64,000 nt of DNA from Microcaldota archaeon (GCA_021797895.1 JAJZYW010000002.1:1-64000); one strand, 5' to 3'. Shown: positions 17,183 to 26,158, counted from the stretch's first letter. Translations and numbers: made by a program. Notes: generated by a model not told the origin, from the sequence alone.

Positions 17183-18277
17183 TCAGGAGGTATTTAGCGT
17201 GCCAGCAGATATTGAATAGCTGCTGTTGACTACAGGACCAGGAAGAACGGTCACGTAAGCCCTGCCGACAGAATTTGACATTGAAGTCTCATGCATAGCG
17301 AGCTTCACAGAGCTATTGGGGAGAACCCCTACTCCTGATGAGACGCTAGAGATGTTTATGTCGAGCTGCAGGGTCAGCGGCAGAGAGTTCTGGTCGTCTA
17401 TGCACGTAGTCACCCTGCCCCTTATGCTTGAATTCGCTATCGATATTGGTATGGATGACTGGCTAGGCTGCGTCGCCCCGCTGCTCAGGTTCGAAATACG
17501 CATGTACGTGCTGAACAGCGAGCAGCCTATCCCGTTGTACGAGGACTGGTTCAGCGTGCTGTTTGAAAATGAGAGATGCTTCGCAAGCGCCTGCTTTTTG
17601 GACTGGTTGGACAGCCCGTAGATTATTTGGGAGGGGTTTGCGCTGGCGCTTGACACTGTGCACGTCACGTTCGTGCTGTTTGACGCAGATAGCGAAGAAT
17701 TGCAATCGTAGCTGGTGCCGTTGATTATATAATATGATTCGTTGATTCCAGATGATATGCCTGCCACGCCGCCTGTATGTACCCTGAGCGCGGAATCCTT
17801 CCCGTATTTCGAGTACGTTATGTTGAACGGCAGGGTTATGGCAAGTCCGATGGAGGACAGCCCACCAAGGCCCAGTGCTGCACTCCCGGAGTAGGACACG
17901 TTGAGCTCGTTTGAGCTGTTTACCTGGGACGCATCCTTGGCGAATGCGGATATTACGTCTGTGGTATTCAGGTTCTTCTTCGCAAGTTCGGCTATCGCTG
18001 GATTGCTCGAAGCGGCGGATCCTATTGGAGAAGATGGAGAAAGACCGTTTATCTGCGGTGCGGCAGACGATCGCAGGTAGAGTATCGCTACCGCGGCGAG
18101 TACTGCTATTATGATGAGCACAGCGGCTATGTGCAGACCTGCCCCTGACTTAGCCTTCTTGGATGTTCCTTCCTGCTTCTGGTTTCTCTGCGGTTTTTGC
18201 GCGGCTTCGGATTGCTGCGTTTGAACGACCTTGTCGTAGGGGTTGCCGTCCTCCTGTGTAGATTTATCCTTTACCAT
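17183..18277 (-). CDS. Single-pass membrane protein with Ser/Asn-rich extracytoplasmic domain
   Basis: From ATG 18277 (MVKDKSTQEDG) the product has 364 aa. A hydrophilic Gln/Lys-rich cytoplasmic tail of about 50 residues precedes one transmembrane helix (GLHIAAVLIIIAVLAAVAILYL). The remaining 290 residues are rich in Ser, Asn and Thr with many N-x-S/T sites, as in glycosylated archaeal surface proteins. Two cysteine pairs are possible in the middle (YDCNSS, TCTVSS, IGCSLF, TTCIDD). The track start at 18307 adds ten unlikely residues. There is no recognised family; a substrate-binding or cell-surface role is conceivable. Confidence 0.7.
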   Translation of the reverse strand: MVKDKSTQEDGNPYDKVVQTQQSEAAQKPQRNQKQEGTSKKAKSGAGLHIAAVLIIIAVLAAVAILYLRSSAAPQINGLSPSSPIGSAASSNPAIAELAKKNLNTTDVISAFAKDASQVNSSNELNVSYSGSAALGLGGLSSIGLAITLPFNITYSKYGKDSALRVHTGGVAGISSGINESYYIINGTSYDCNSSLSASNSTNVTCTVSSASANPSQIIYGLSNQSKKQALAKHLSFSNSTLNQSSYNGIGCSLFSTYMRISNLSSGATQPSQSSIPISIANSSIRGRVTTCIDDQNSLPLTLQLDINISSVSSGVGVLPNSSVKLAMHETSMSNSVGRAYVTVLPGPVVNSSYSISAGTLNTS

Positions 18278-18443
18278 ATAAGCACCGTTATTGGACAGGT
18301 ATAACATGGGAAGACGGCTTTAAATATTATGCGCTCCAAGCCTTTCGCCTGCCGCTGCTCATGCTTATGCAGTTACATATCAGTTGCAAATGCGCAGCAA
18401 ATACTCCTCTTTTTTATGCTTTGCTTCGGAATTATAATGCAAT

Positions 18444-19670
18444 ATGGTAGATTACGTATTCGTCGCAACGGCGATATTCGGAGTGGTCTCTTTCACATAC
18501 TACGTCCTGAACTCTTTCATGGCGCTCAGGTACAGGAGCGCGCGCGGGAGAGAAGCGGGAAGAGCTAACGTATCAGACCTTACTATAGTCGTGCCGGTGT
18601 ACAACGAGGAGGAGAAGGCGTTCAGGAGGTGCATATCCTCTGTCGCAGCCCAGGGGGCGCGTTTCATAGTGGTGGGCGATTCCAGTCTCGAGCCGTACAG
18701 GGGCATAACTGAGGCAAATGGCGGCAGGTTCATATTTCTGGAGAAGAATGTAGGGAAGAGGAAGGCAATAGCCGAGGGGATAAAGGAGGTAAGCACAAAA
18801 TACGTGATGTTCGTGGACAGCGACACGAGCATATCGCGCAACGCCGCCCGTAGCATGCTCTCGATGTTCGATGACAGGGTAGGGGGGGTTGGATGCAGGA
18901 TTTTGATAAGGAAAAGAAGCGGGTGGATATCATACTCGGCTGAATTCTTCGAGAGGCTGAAGGAAGTCACGTTTAAGGCGATGTCATATGCCGGCACTGT
19001 CATGGTGCTCGACGGGAGATGCGCCGCCTACAGGACGGAGCTGATAAGGGACTTCATGCAATCAGATGGATACATGAACAACTCGTTCATGGGCAAGCCG
19101 AGCAACCTTGCCGAGGACAGGCACATAACCAGCTATGTAAGCAGCCTCGGGTACAGGACCGTGATAGACTACGATGCTGTCGCAACGACAGAGCCGCAGA
19201 AGAACCCAAGGATGTTTTTCAGGCAGATGGTCAGGTGGTCGCGCGCGGGATACTTCTACTTCTTCAAGGAGGTTGCGGACGGATCGTACTTCAAGAAGGG
19301 GCCGTTCTACGCTTTCGAGATGCTCTATATATACGTCTTCCCGATAGCGATAATAGCACTTGCACTCGCAAGGTTTGACGTCTACCTGTCGCATGGGCTC
19401 ATAGTGGCACTCGCGATAGAATTGGCGAGAGCGGGCAGGCTGCTTACCTACGGGCTTGCAGGGATGAGCCCGAAACTTCTTTTCTACATGTGGATAGAGA
19501 TAGTTGGATTCGTCGGAACTCTTGTATTTGGCACAGCAGTAGGCGTTACTATACTTAGGAAGAAGAAGCGCACAATGATAATGGGGGGCGTCGCGCTGCT
19601 GATGCTCTTCGCAGCGTCGCTATACGGCCTTGCTTCAGTATACAAGCAGGACAAGTGGCTCACGAGATAA
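18444..19670 (+). CDS. Family 2 glycosyltransferase, membrane-bound (hyaluronan synthase-like)
   Basis: This 408-aa GT2 enzyme transfers sugars from nucleotide-sugar donors, probably building a surface polysaccharide or glycan. An N-terminal helix (ATAIFGVVSFTYYVLNSF) is followed by the GT-A core: TIVVPVYNEEE, the metal-binding MFVDSDTS, the acceptor-site EDRH and the processivity-type motif RQMVRWSRAG (Q/R-x-x-R-W). About three further helices close the protein, as in hyaluronan/chitin/cellulose-synthase-like enzymes. It is a single gene; its stop overlaps the convergent 118-aa gene by 11 bases. The sugar specificity cannot be read from the sequence. Confidence 0.88.
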   Translation: MVDYVFVATAIFGVVSFTYYVLNSFMALRYRSARGREAGRANVSDLTIVVPVYNEEEKAFRRCISSVAAQGARFIVVGDSSLEPYRGITEANGGRFIFLEKNVGKRKAIAEGIKEVSTKYVMFVDSDTSISRNAARSMLSMFDDRVGGVGCRILIRKRSGWISYSAEFFERLKEVTFKAMSYAGTVMVLDGRCAAYRTELIRDFMQSDGYMNNSFMGKPSNLAEDRHITSYVSSLGYRTVIDYDAVATTEPQKNPRMFFRQMVRWSRAGYFYFFKEVADGSYFKKGPFYAFEMLYIYVFPIAIIALALARFDVYLSHGLIVALAIELARAGRLLTYGLAGMSPKLLFYMWIEIVGFVGTLVFGTAVGVTILRKKKRTMIMGGVALLMLFAASLYGLASVYKQDKWLTR

Positions 19671-20016
19671 GATTCTCCAATCTTTTTGAAGCGCGACGCA
19701 TTGAAGCAATTATCTCCACCGTGTCGCCTTCGCCTGAGTTGGTGCAATAGTCAGCCACCCTTTCAAGCTCTAGGGACATCTGGTTGAAGTACTTCCTTAC
19801 GAGCTCGGGCTTCTGCGGCGATGCGTATGCCACTCTCTCCAGCATCTTTATTGATATGAGGAGATTGTCCCAAACATCGCTGTAATGGGTGTCGGACAGC
19901 CATGGCTTTAGCCTGTCAGATAGCTTATTAAATTCCAAGAGCCCGGACCTAAGGTCGGCTATCGCCGCACTGATGCCATTTTCGGAATCAGCGTTCTTGG
20001 TCACCATTTTCTGCAC
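19660..20016 (-). CDS. Hypothetical helical protein, 118 aa
   Basis: This 118-aa protein (MQKMVTKNADSENG) appears all-helical and cytoplasmic; no family is recognised. Its first codons overlap the end of the upstream 222-aa gene by 29 bases in another frame. ATG 20007 is an alternative start with a shorter overlap. The tight coupling suggests the two products act together. The 3' end overlaps the convergent glycosyltransferase by 11 bases. Confidence 0.6.
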   Translation of the reverse strand: MQKMVTKNADSENGISAAIADLRSGLLEFNKLSDRLKPWLSDTHYSDVWDNLLISIKMLERVAYASPQKPELVRKYFNQMSLELERVADYCTNSGEGDTVEIIASMRRASKRLENLIS

Positions 20017-20656
20017 CCTCTATCCGCATAAGGCTGTCCAGCTTCTTTGAAAGCATTGCGCGTATGGCATTCATGGCGGTTACGGCGTCAGGAGCAGTTT
20101 CTTTTGAAATTTCATAGCGCAGGAACTTCCACAGCGGCATCGATTCCATCTGAGCACGGGTGCCTTTTGCCTTCCACAGCTTTGACAACGCCCCATACTT
20201 CTTCGAAGCGGCATCGTCTCCTGCATCTGCATAACACTTCGACGCCATTGAGAGATAGTTGCCCGCCGAGTAGAACCTTGATGTTATGGAGCCTGTAGGG
20301 TATGGAGATCCCTCGCTCTTGAATGTATCCTGGTCGCTTATTAGCTCATGAGCCGCGAGATCGTAGAATTGCGCCGCTCTAGCCGAATGCTTAGCATAAA
20401 GATCCATGAAGGATGCCGCAAAGTCTGGTTGGGCTGCACGCAATGCGACAGCCTTGCACATGAAAGCAGCCTCCTCATTTTTAATGCCGGCCATCGCGAA
20501 CGCGTTCTCGTTCCTCCATTTTTCCGCATGGCTTTCGAAAGCCTCGCACTCCTTAAGCGAGCGCTGCGCTTCTTCAGCTGAGATTTCAGATTCCTTGAAT
20601 ATTTTGGAATTATACTGCAATTCCTTCCTCGTAGTTTTTGCCGTACTTGAAACCAT
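19988..20656 (-). CDS. Hypothetical TPR-like helical protein, 222 aa
   Basis: The product is Ala/Lys/Tyr-rich and apparently built of paired helices (AVALRAAQPDFAASFMDLYAKHSARAAQFYDLAAHEL, then SAGNYLSMASKCYADAGDDAASKKYGALSKLWKAKG), resembling TPR or SNAP-like helical repeats, though no repeat consensus is certain. There is no membrane segment. TATA-like sequence (gccagatatatatgc) lies just upstream on both strands at 20681-20698. It heads a two-gene unit with the 118-aa gene. The function is unknown. Confidence 0.65.
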   Translation of the reverse strand: MVSSTAKTTRKELQYNSKIFKESEISAEEAQRSLKECEAFESHAEKWRNENAFAMAGIKNEEAAFMCKAVALRAAQPDFAASFMDLYAKHSARAAQFYDLAAHELISDQDTFKSEGSPYPTGSITSRFYSAGNYLSMASKCYADAGDDAASKKYGALSKLWKAKGTRAQMESMPLWKFLRYEISKETAPDAVTAMNAIRAMLSKKLDSLMRIEGAENGDQER

Positions 20657-21021
20657 TTTAGCACCAATGCGGTTTATTTTGCCAGATATATATGCTTTGC
20701 CAAGAACAGGAGATTGGAAAAACAGTAAGTGCGACTATTGAACCTTGCGACAAAAACAGCATCTCCAAAGATATGCAAAGCCGCATGTTTCCCGTGTCAT
20801 TTAATTGCCTACTGGCAGATGACCAACGTGCGTTGGTCGGCAGGAGTCCATTAAACGCTATTTTTCACTGATGACAAAGGAGAAAAGAAAAAAGAGAACT
20901 TGTGCGATTTATTGTCAATGCAAAAATGTTTAAAGATTCAACTTCCTAAATGAATTATTACGGAAGGTTAGAAATAAATTTTTATATCTGAAAATATATA
21001 CATATCCCATATGGTTATGGC
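20657..21021. other. 365-base gene-free region with divergent promoters
   Basis: This is the longest gene-free stretch in the window. It contains TATA-like sequence for the minus-strand 222-aa gene near 20681-20698, a perfect 8-bp inverted repeat at 20821-20838, and an A+T-rich approach to hisS (tttttatatctgaaaatatata just before 21000). The palindrome CCATATGG (21007-21014) lies directly before the hisS start. I see no convincing ORF or structural RNA in it. Confidence 0.6.
20821..20838. repeat. Perfect inverted repeat (operator-like dyad)
   Basis: GACCAACG-TG-CGTTGGTC has two perfect 8-base arms around a 2-base centre. The short centre favours a protein-binding dyad over an RNA hairpin. 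It lies about 180 bases upstream of the hisS start and a similar distance from the minus-strand 222-aa gene. Confidence 0.6.
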
Positions 21022-22347
21022 ATGAATTCTGAAAAAGAGGCTGACATTGAGATGCGCGTAGTCAAAGGTACAAAAGATTACATGCCAGCAGAGCAGTCTG
21101 TCAGGGAGATGATAAGGAACACTTTGGTAGATACTTTTAAATTGTACAATTTTGGCCCACTCGAAACGCCTATATTGGAGTATTATGACATTTTGGCATC
21201 AAAATATGCTGGAGGTGCCGAGATACTTAAAGAAACATACTCACTGACAGACCAAGCGAATAGAGAATTAGGCCTGAGATATGATTTGACTGTACCTTTC
21301 TCAAGAGTCATTGCTATGAATCGGAATATGCGAATGCCATTCAAAAGATGGGAAATTGGGAAGGTCTTTCGAGACGGACCAATAAAATTAGGCAGATACA
21401 GGGAATTCACGCAGTGCGACGTAGATGTCGTTGGCATAGATTCGATGGCAGCGGATGCCGAGCTTATATCGATGGCCACAATGGTCTTCAAAAGACTGGG
21501 AATAAAGGTGCACCTGGAAGTTAACAACATGAAAGTATTATCAGGTGTGCTAATTCAGGCAGGAATCGAAAAGGAGGATATCAAAAGCGCAATTCTTACC
21601 GTAGACAAATTGAAAAAGATTGGAGCAGAAGGTGTCAAAGAAGAGTTAATTTCAAAGGGCATAAAAGATATTGATTTTGATATGCTCTTCAAAGTACTTT
21701 CGGAAGCAGATAATAATGAGCAAGCTATTGAAAGAATCAGGGAGACCATCACCAATAAAACATGCTTGGATGGGTTGAACGAAATTGAGGAACTTTTCAA
21801 ATACGTAAAAAAGTTCTCAGTCAATAGTGAGGTAAAATTTACGCCTAGCTTGGCCAGAGGACTAGGCTTCTACACTAGTACAATATTCGAGGTTTATGCC
21901 AAAGGTTCCAAGATGACATCGTCAGTGGCTGGCGGTGGCAGATACGATGACATAATAAAGAAGTTCCTAAATTCTGAAAAAAACTATCCAGCTGTAGGAA
22001 TATCATTTGGGCTTGAGCCAATATATGATACCCTAATGGATCTTGGTAAAGTGGCAAATCAGGATATGAATCCACTGAAAGCATATGTGATAGCTGTTGA
22101 TAATATTGATTATGCAATACCTGTTGCAGCCAAACTTAGGGAAGCAGGAATAGCAGCAGATGTGAATTATTTGAACAAAAAGCTAAAAAAAGAATTGGAG
22201 TATGCAAGTGATATGAAGATACCATTTGTCATTATAGTAGGAGAGAAAGAAGCAAGAGATAACGTAGGAACGCTAAAGGACATGGACTCGAAGGAGCAGA
22301 TTTCCATACCCATAGATGAAATAATAAAAAGGATTCTCGGCAGGTAG
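21022..22347 (+). CDS. hisS: Histidyl-tRNA synthetase
   Basis: This class II synthetase charges tRNA-His. The 441-aa sequence shows the N-terminal VKGTKDYMP, motif 2 WEIGKVFRDGPIKLGRYREFTQCDVDVVG, the HisA-type motif RGLGFYTSTIFEVY, motif 3 AVGISFGLEPIYD and a C-terminal anticodon-binding domain (AYVIAVDN). Codon use is clearly A+T-richer (AAA, AGA, TTA, ATA) than in tyrS/ileS, so the gene may have been acquired. The start ATG overlaps a four-codon frame MVMA (21011-21025) through ATGA. The palindrome CCATATGG lies just upstream. Confidence 0.93.
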   Translation: MNSEKEADIEMRVVKGTKDYMPAEQSVREMIRNTLVDTFKLYNFGPLETPILEYYDILASKYAGGAEILKETYSLTDQANRELGLRYDLTVPFSRVIAMNRNMRMPFKRWEIGKVFRDGPIKLGRYREFTQCDVDVVGIDSMAADAELISMATMVFKRLGIKVHLEVNNMKVLSGVLIQAGIEKEDIKSAILTVDKLKKIGAEGVKEELISKGIKDIDFDMLFKVLSEADNNEQAIERIRETITNKTCLDGLNEIEELFKYVKKFSVNSEVKFTPSLARGLGFYTSTIFEVYAKGSKMTSSVAGGGRYDDIIKKFLNSEKNYPAVGISFGLEPIYDTLMDLGKVANQDMNPLKAYVIAVDNIDYAIPVAAKLREAGIAADVNYLNKKLKKELEYASDMKIPFVIIVGEKEARDNVGTLKDMDSKEQISIPIDEIIKRILGR

Positions 22348-22545
22348 CTATGGCGCCAAAACGTGCGTAACCTTAAGCCGCCTTTCAACAAACTCTGCGT
22401 TAAGGAAGCTAATAACTCCTTCAAACTGTATAGCATCTTCTTCCGGATTATTATTACACATTTATATATCACGTAGCATTAAACATGGCTGGTTCTGCTG
22501 AAGCAAAAGTAGAAATTTGTATAAAAGCTTTAAATTGATTCCAAT

Positions 22546-22567
22546 ATATAACCCGTATGGGTTATAT
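22546..22567. promoter_or_regulatory. Inverted repeat spanning the start of the M20 peptidase gene
   Basis: ATATAACCC-GTAT-GGGTTATAT is a perfect 9-base inverted repeat with a 4-base spacer. It covers the ATG at 22557 and abuts the second ATG at 22566. A factor bound here would block initiation, or the repeat could fold in the mRNA over the start. TTTAAA at 22529-22534 is placed as a TATA box for a leaderless transcript beginning near 22557. The 17-codon frame at 22485-22538 upstream is of doubtful meaning. Confidence 0.5.
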
Positions 22568-23744
22568 GGCTGCAAAAACCGTGAATGTTGCAGAGCTTGC
22601 TGAAAAACTGGTAGGTATAAACTCTGAGATTCCAGCATCAGGAGAGCCACAAAGAGATGTGGAGAAGGGAGTAGCAGAATTTGTAGAGGAGTACCTTGAA
22701 GGCATTGGAATAAGTGCTGAGATAATTGAGATAGAGAAAGGCAGATACGACCTAATTGCAAGGGTTGGCCCTTCGAGCAGACTCATGCTGAACGGCCATA
22801 TGGACACTGTTCCGATAGGCGATCCTGCCCAATGGCCCAACGGTGTTTTTCCAAGAATCCAGGATGGAAAGCTATATGGCAGGGGCAGTTCAGACATGAA
22901 AGGGGGTCTGGCTGCGATGCTTGCCGCACTTTCAAGGATAGATTTTACTAAAGCTAATAAAGGCATCCTGATGGTATTTGTGGCTGATGAAGAAGGCTTT
23001 TTCAAGGGTTCAGAGTGGCTCTTCGCCAATAGGAATGACATATTCAACGATGTCAAATGCGGCATAATAGCCGAGTCGTCTAGCATGAGGATACAAGCGG
23101 CGCAGAAGGGGCTTATAGGCATACAAGTTACTTTTGAAGGAAGAAGCGCGCATGCATCAACCCCTGAAAAGGGCGATAGCGCAATCCTAAAAGCCTTCAA
23201 GTTCATCAGCGCAATGAACTCTTTCAACGAGTCACGAAGTACAATTGACAGCCTTCTGGGCAAGGGATCCTTAAACATAGGTGAAATACGAGGCGGCAGG
23301 TCGCAGAACACAGTTCCTGATAGCTGCATGGTTAGCGTAGACATAAGGACCGTTCCTGGCGAAACTTCAGATGCCATAATAAAAGAAATTAAGAAGGCCA
23401 TGGAAGCCTATGACATAAAAGACACAGACGTAAGGGAGATGAAGATAAACTACGCAAGAGAGCCGTTTAAACTCAATGATGACTCATGTGCCCTGCAATT
23501 ATTAAAAAGAATAGCGGGTACGGCCGGACTGGTTGGCGGAACAGGCTATACAGAATCAGAGCTTTACCATTCTAAAGCCGGAGTAGACTGTGTTGTTTTC
23601 GGGCCTGGGATAAAGGAGCTGATACATCAGCCGAATGAATATGTCAACATATCAGACTTGGAAAAAGCATCGGAGATATTTGAGAAGGCCATAAGGGAGT
23701 GGTGTTTCGGGGAGGAGGATAACCCTGAAAAGCTTTTTCATTGA
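22557..23744 (+). CDS. M20 family metallopeptidase (ArgE/DapE-like deacylase)
   Basis: These di-zinc hydrolases remove acyl or succinyl groups from amino acids or cleave small peptides. Visible are LNGHMDTVPIG (first metal His and Asp), GRGSSDMKGGLAAMLAAL (bridging Asp), VFVADEEGFFKGSEW (catalytic Glu pair) and the lid domain GRSAHASTPEKGDSA, with FGPGIKELIHQPNEYV near the C-terminus supplying the last His. The 395-aa length is typical. ATG 22566 (MAAKTVNV) is an alternative start. Composition is A+T-richer than average, like the adjacent hisS. The substrate (acetylornithine, succinyl-diaminopimelate, LysW-linked or other) cannot be told. Confidence 0.9.
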   Translation: MGYMAAKTVNVAELAEKLVGINSEIPASGEPQRDVEKGVAEFVEEYLEGIGISAEIIEIEKGRYDLIARVGPSSRLMLNGHMDTVPIGDPAQWPNGVFPRIQDGKLYGRGSSDMKGGLAAMLAALSRIDFTKANKGILMVFVADEEGFFKGSEWLFANRNDIFNDVKCGIIAESSSMRIQAAQKGLIGIQVTFEGRSAHASTPEKGDSAILKAFKFISAMNSFNESRSTIDSLLGKGSLNIGEIRGGRSQNTVPDSCMVSVDIRTVPGETSDAIIKEIKKAMEAYDIKDTDVREMKINYAREPFKLNDDSCALQLLKRIAGTAGLVGGTGYTESELYHSKAGVDCVVFGPGIKELIHQPNEYVNISDLEKASEIFEKAIREWCFGEEDNPEKLFH

Positions 23745-23764
23745 CAGTTCCATCTGATCAGGAT

Positions 23765-23854
23765 ATGGAGATTAGTCCTAAGACGGATGAATCATGTGCA
23801 GCGTGTGGTAGCAAGAAGCATAATATTAGCCTGTTCTTCGGTAGGATCTATTAA
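23765..23854 (+). CDS. Possible 29-aa micro-protein with CxxC
   Basis: A short frame ATG 23765 to TAA 23854 encodes MEISPKTDES followed by CAACG and ends FFGRIY. The C-x-x-C-G pair resembles half of a zinc knuckle. No strong Shine-Dalgarno site is present and the frame could be chance, so this is recorded only as a candidate. It lies between the M20 gene and tRNA-Gly. Confidence 0.2.
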   Translation: MEISPKTDESCAACGSKKHNISLFFGRIY

Positions 23855-23904
23855 GCTATAAAATTTTGATAGCATTGGGCAGTTTTCTTCAATAGAGCAT
23901 AAGG

Positions 23905-23977
23905 TGCGACTGCCGGGATTTGAACCCGGGCCTTTGCCTTGGCAAGGCAATGTCCTACCAGGCTAGACTACAATCGC
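23905..23977 (-). tRNA. tRNA-Gly (GCC)
   Basis: The minus strand folds as a cloverleaf with acceptor GCGATTG/CAGTCGC plus discriminator A, anticodon stem TTGCC/GGCAA around loop TTGCCAA (anticodon GCC), and T-arm CCGGG-TTCAAAT-CCCGG. There is no intron and CCA is not fully encoded (ACC follows). Length is 73 bases. Confidence 0.92.
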
Positions 23978-24044
23978 AGCACAGATGTTTAAAAAAACAA
24001 AGTTATTAACCTTTGCCAATTAGAACGTGGGGTTTCGGCACTGC

Positions 24045-25016
24045 TCACAGCTTCCCGGAATAGGGGTTGGTGCCATCATTCGAGTAGCTGGTTTCGTCGC
24101 TTGTGAAACCTCCCATTGAGCCTCCTCTTGATGAGCCGCGCTTGGCTACGAGGGCGTTCTTGACGAGATTCTCGTCGAGCCAGTCAGGAAGCCCTCTCCC
24201 GGAAGCGTAATCGTAGAGAACGAGCCTGAATACGCTTGACGTTGTTGAGGCTATCACTGCACCAGCCACTATGAATATTATAAGAGCCGCAACCCCTGCA
24301 AGCACTGCGCCGAGGGATATCGATGGCACGACCGCTGCAACTCCGATCATGGCAATGAATATAACAACCCCAAGAAGTATAATCATGATGCCGTACAGGT
24401 CTGAGTATGCTATTCCCCCTACGCTTGAGCCGAAATGCGATATGAACGTCTTTGCGCTAAGCTTCATCGCGGTTACAGGCCCTGTTTTCTGCTCGTATAT
24501 CACAGGGAAGGCAAACATCAGCCCTATTGACAGGGTAGCGGAAGCGAGGAAACCGAAAAGCGCGCCTGCAACTCCCCTGAACCTCGCTTCGAGCATGCGT
24601 ATCAGCATTATGACTATCGAGTAGAACACCGCCCATTCAAGAAGGACGCCGACATATGAAGACGCCTGGCTGAGCGCTTGGCCGATACCTATCTTCACGC
24701 CATTTGAATAGCTCTTGAACGCTATGTACAGCGCCATCAGCATATACGCGGAGGTAAAGGATGACACAACGTAGAACAGGAACAGCAGCACTATCAGCTC
24801 TCCTGTTTGCGCATTGGAGAAGCCCGACGAGCTGGAGGAAGATGTCGAGGACAGCGTGCCTATGTTTATGGATATGAAGCTGCCGAATATCGCCGACGCC
24901 TCCACGATGATTATGATTGCGGAGAGTATGGAGTAGTAGAGCAGCGCCTTGTCAGAAAATATCTTCTTCCTTACCTGCGAGCTCAGCCTCCATCCATTCC
25001 TCAAGCGTTCGAACAT
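24045..25016 (-). CDS. DUF6159-like membrane protein
   Basis: From ATG 25016 the protein has 323 aa and starts MFERLRNGWRLSSQVRKKIF, the pattern typical of DUF6159-type proteins (a cytoplasmic E-R-x-R-N-G-W-x-L start before the first helix). About six hydrophobic helices follow, then the family-like C-terminal VFRLVLYDYASGRGLPDWLDENLVKNAL and a Gly/Ser-rich tail. The track start (25040) adds eight unlikely residues. The family is widespread in archaea and bacteria; its function is unknown. Confidence 0.8.
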   Translation of the reverse strand: MFERLRNGWRLSSQVRKKIFSDKALLYYSILSAIIIIVEASAIFGSFISINIGTLSSTSSSSSSGFSNAQTGELIVLLFLFYVVSSFTSAYMLMALYIAFKSYSNGVKIGIGQALSQASSYVGVLLEWAVFYSIVIMLIRMLEARFRGVAGALFGFLASATLSIGLMFAFPVIYEQKTGPVTAMKLSAKTFISHFGSSVGGIAYSDLYGIMIILLGVVIFIAMIGVAAVVPSISLGAVLAGVAALIIFIVAGAVIASTTSSVFRLVLYDYASGRGLPDWLDENLVKNALVAKRGSSRGGSMGGFTSDETSYSNDGTNPYSGKL

Positions 25017-25168
25017 GTTAACGGATAATTCACATCTCACGCATATTTATTGCTTTCGAGAAGCTGCGCTTGTACCTCGCCAAGTCTGCAGTCAAGATTA
25101 TTTTAGGGTTAGAAGGAGGGCCCGACGTACTTGGGCCGATTGCGTAGCTTTTTTTGGTTGGGTGGTAA

Positions 25169-25744
25169 TTACGGCGGGCTCGCGAGGTGAGCGTATATCG
25201 CCGCATATCCTATGAAGAGCGCCATGAATGCAGTTATCACCAGCAGCAGGGCGAGGAAGTAGTACGCATATTTGCCGTTTCCCTTCACGCCAGCGTATAC
25301 CAAAGGCGAGAGCAGCGCAGAAAGGCCCGCAAACACGTATAACCCCATCGCGGAAAGCAGGTCCACGCCAGATTCAAGGTGCGATCCTACTATCGCGGCT
25401 GCTTCTATGAGAACGTATATCCCAAAGAGCGCACCTGGAATCGACAGCAGCTTTATGTCGATGTTCTTGTACAGCATGTACCCGCCCATCACCAGGAGCA
25501 GCCCGAGGAACAGCATCGGGTCGCCGAAAAGCATGTTGTATGCTCCGGGAAGCGGCCATGCAAACGACATGTAGAAGCCGCTCACTGCATCAAATATTCC
25601 GAGCACAATGGCAGGTACTGCAATCTGGGAAAGCTGTTTCTTTCCCATCGCCACCATTATCATGTATATTGCTATCAGCACCGAGCTGATACCTACTCCT
25701 AACAGCATCACAGCCAAAGAATCAACGAATGCCATTTCCATCAC
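25169..25744 (-). CDS. DUF981-like membrane protein
   Basis: This 191-aa protein has about six hydrophobic helices. MAFVDSLAVMLLGVGISSVLI and the segment GFYMSFAWPLPGAYNMLFGDPMLFLGLLLV match the pattern I remember for DUF981 (a conserved W-P-L-P-G-x-Y-N-x-x-F-G-D/E motif between helices). The molecular function of that family is unknown. It is divergent from the HTH regulator at 25814, so the 25745-25813 gap holds both promoters (tttatatacc lies near 25791). Confidence 0.78.
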   Translation of the reverse strand: MMEMAFVDSLAVMLLGVGISSVLIAIYMIMVAMGKKQLSQIAVPAIVLGIFDAVSGFYMSFAWPLPGAYNMLFGDPMLFLGLLLVMGGYMLYKNIDIKLLSIPGALFGIYVLIEAAAIVGSHLESGVDLLSAMGLYVFAGLSALLSPLVYAGVKGNGKYAYYFLALLLVITAFMALFIGYAAIYAHLASPP

Positions 25745-25813
25745 TCAATTTAAAACTGACATTAGGAGGTTTTAAATTAGTAGGTTACGCTTTATATACC
25801 TGTGGTCGTGGGT

Positions 25814-26158
25814 ATGGCAGGCACGGCGAAAGATGTTGAGCACAACGGTGCGGCATGCAAGATAGCTGCGCTTACTGAGACAATGGAGGTAGGCAGGGAG
25901 GCAGTAATCTCAATAATAAAATCGAGCTGGAAGATCATAGTGCTGTTCACCCTGAACTCCGAGAGGGACGGGATGTTCTACAACGACATCCTGGCAAAGA
26001 CCGGAATGACTTCCAGGACGCTTGCCGCTGTACTGAAGTCCCTGGTCTCGGAAGGGGTGGTGGAACGCAGGGAATACGAGGGAAACGGCAGGGTTGAGTA
26101 CAGGATAACCGAGACGGGCTCGAGGATAGTCTCTTCGAGGTGCCCGCTGATATCCTAA
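25814..26158 (+). CDS. Winged-helix transcriptional regulator (HxlR/MarR-like)
   Basis: From ATG 25814 the protein has 114 aa. The segment KSSWKIIVLFTLNSERDGMFYNDILAKTGMTSRTLAAVLKSLVSEGVVERREYEGNGRVEYRITETG is a winged helix with recognition helix SRTLAAVLKSL and a beta wing, most like HxlR proteins, though the usual leading cysteine is not in the normal place. The C-terminal SSRCPLIS adds one cysteine. GTG 25802 and 25808 are other starts. Being divergent from the DUF981 gene, it may regulate that gene or itself. Confidence 0.85.
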   Translation: MAGTAKDVEHNGAACKIAALTETMEVGREAVISIIKSSWKIIVLFTLNSERDGMFYNDILAKTGMTSRTLAAVLKSLVSEGVVERREYEGNGRVEYRITETGSRIVSSRCPLIS

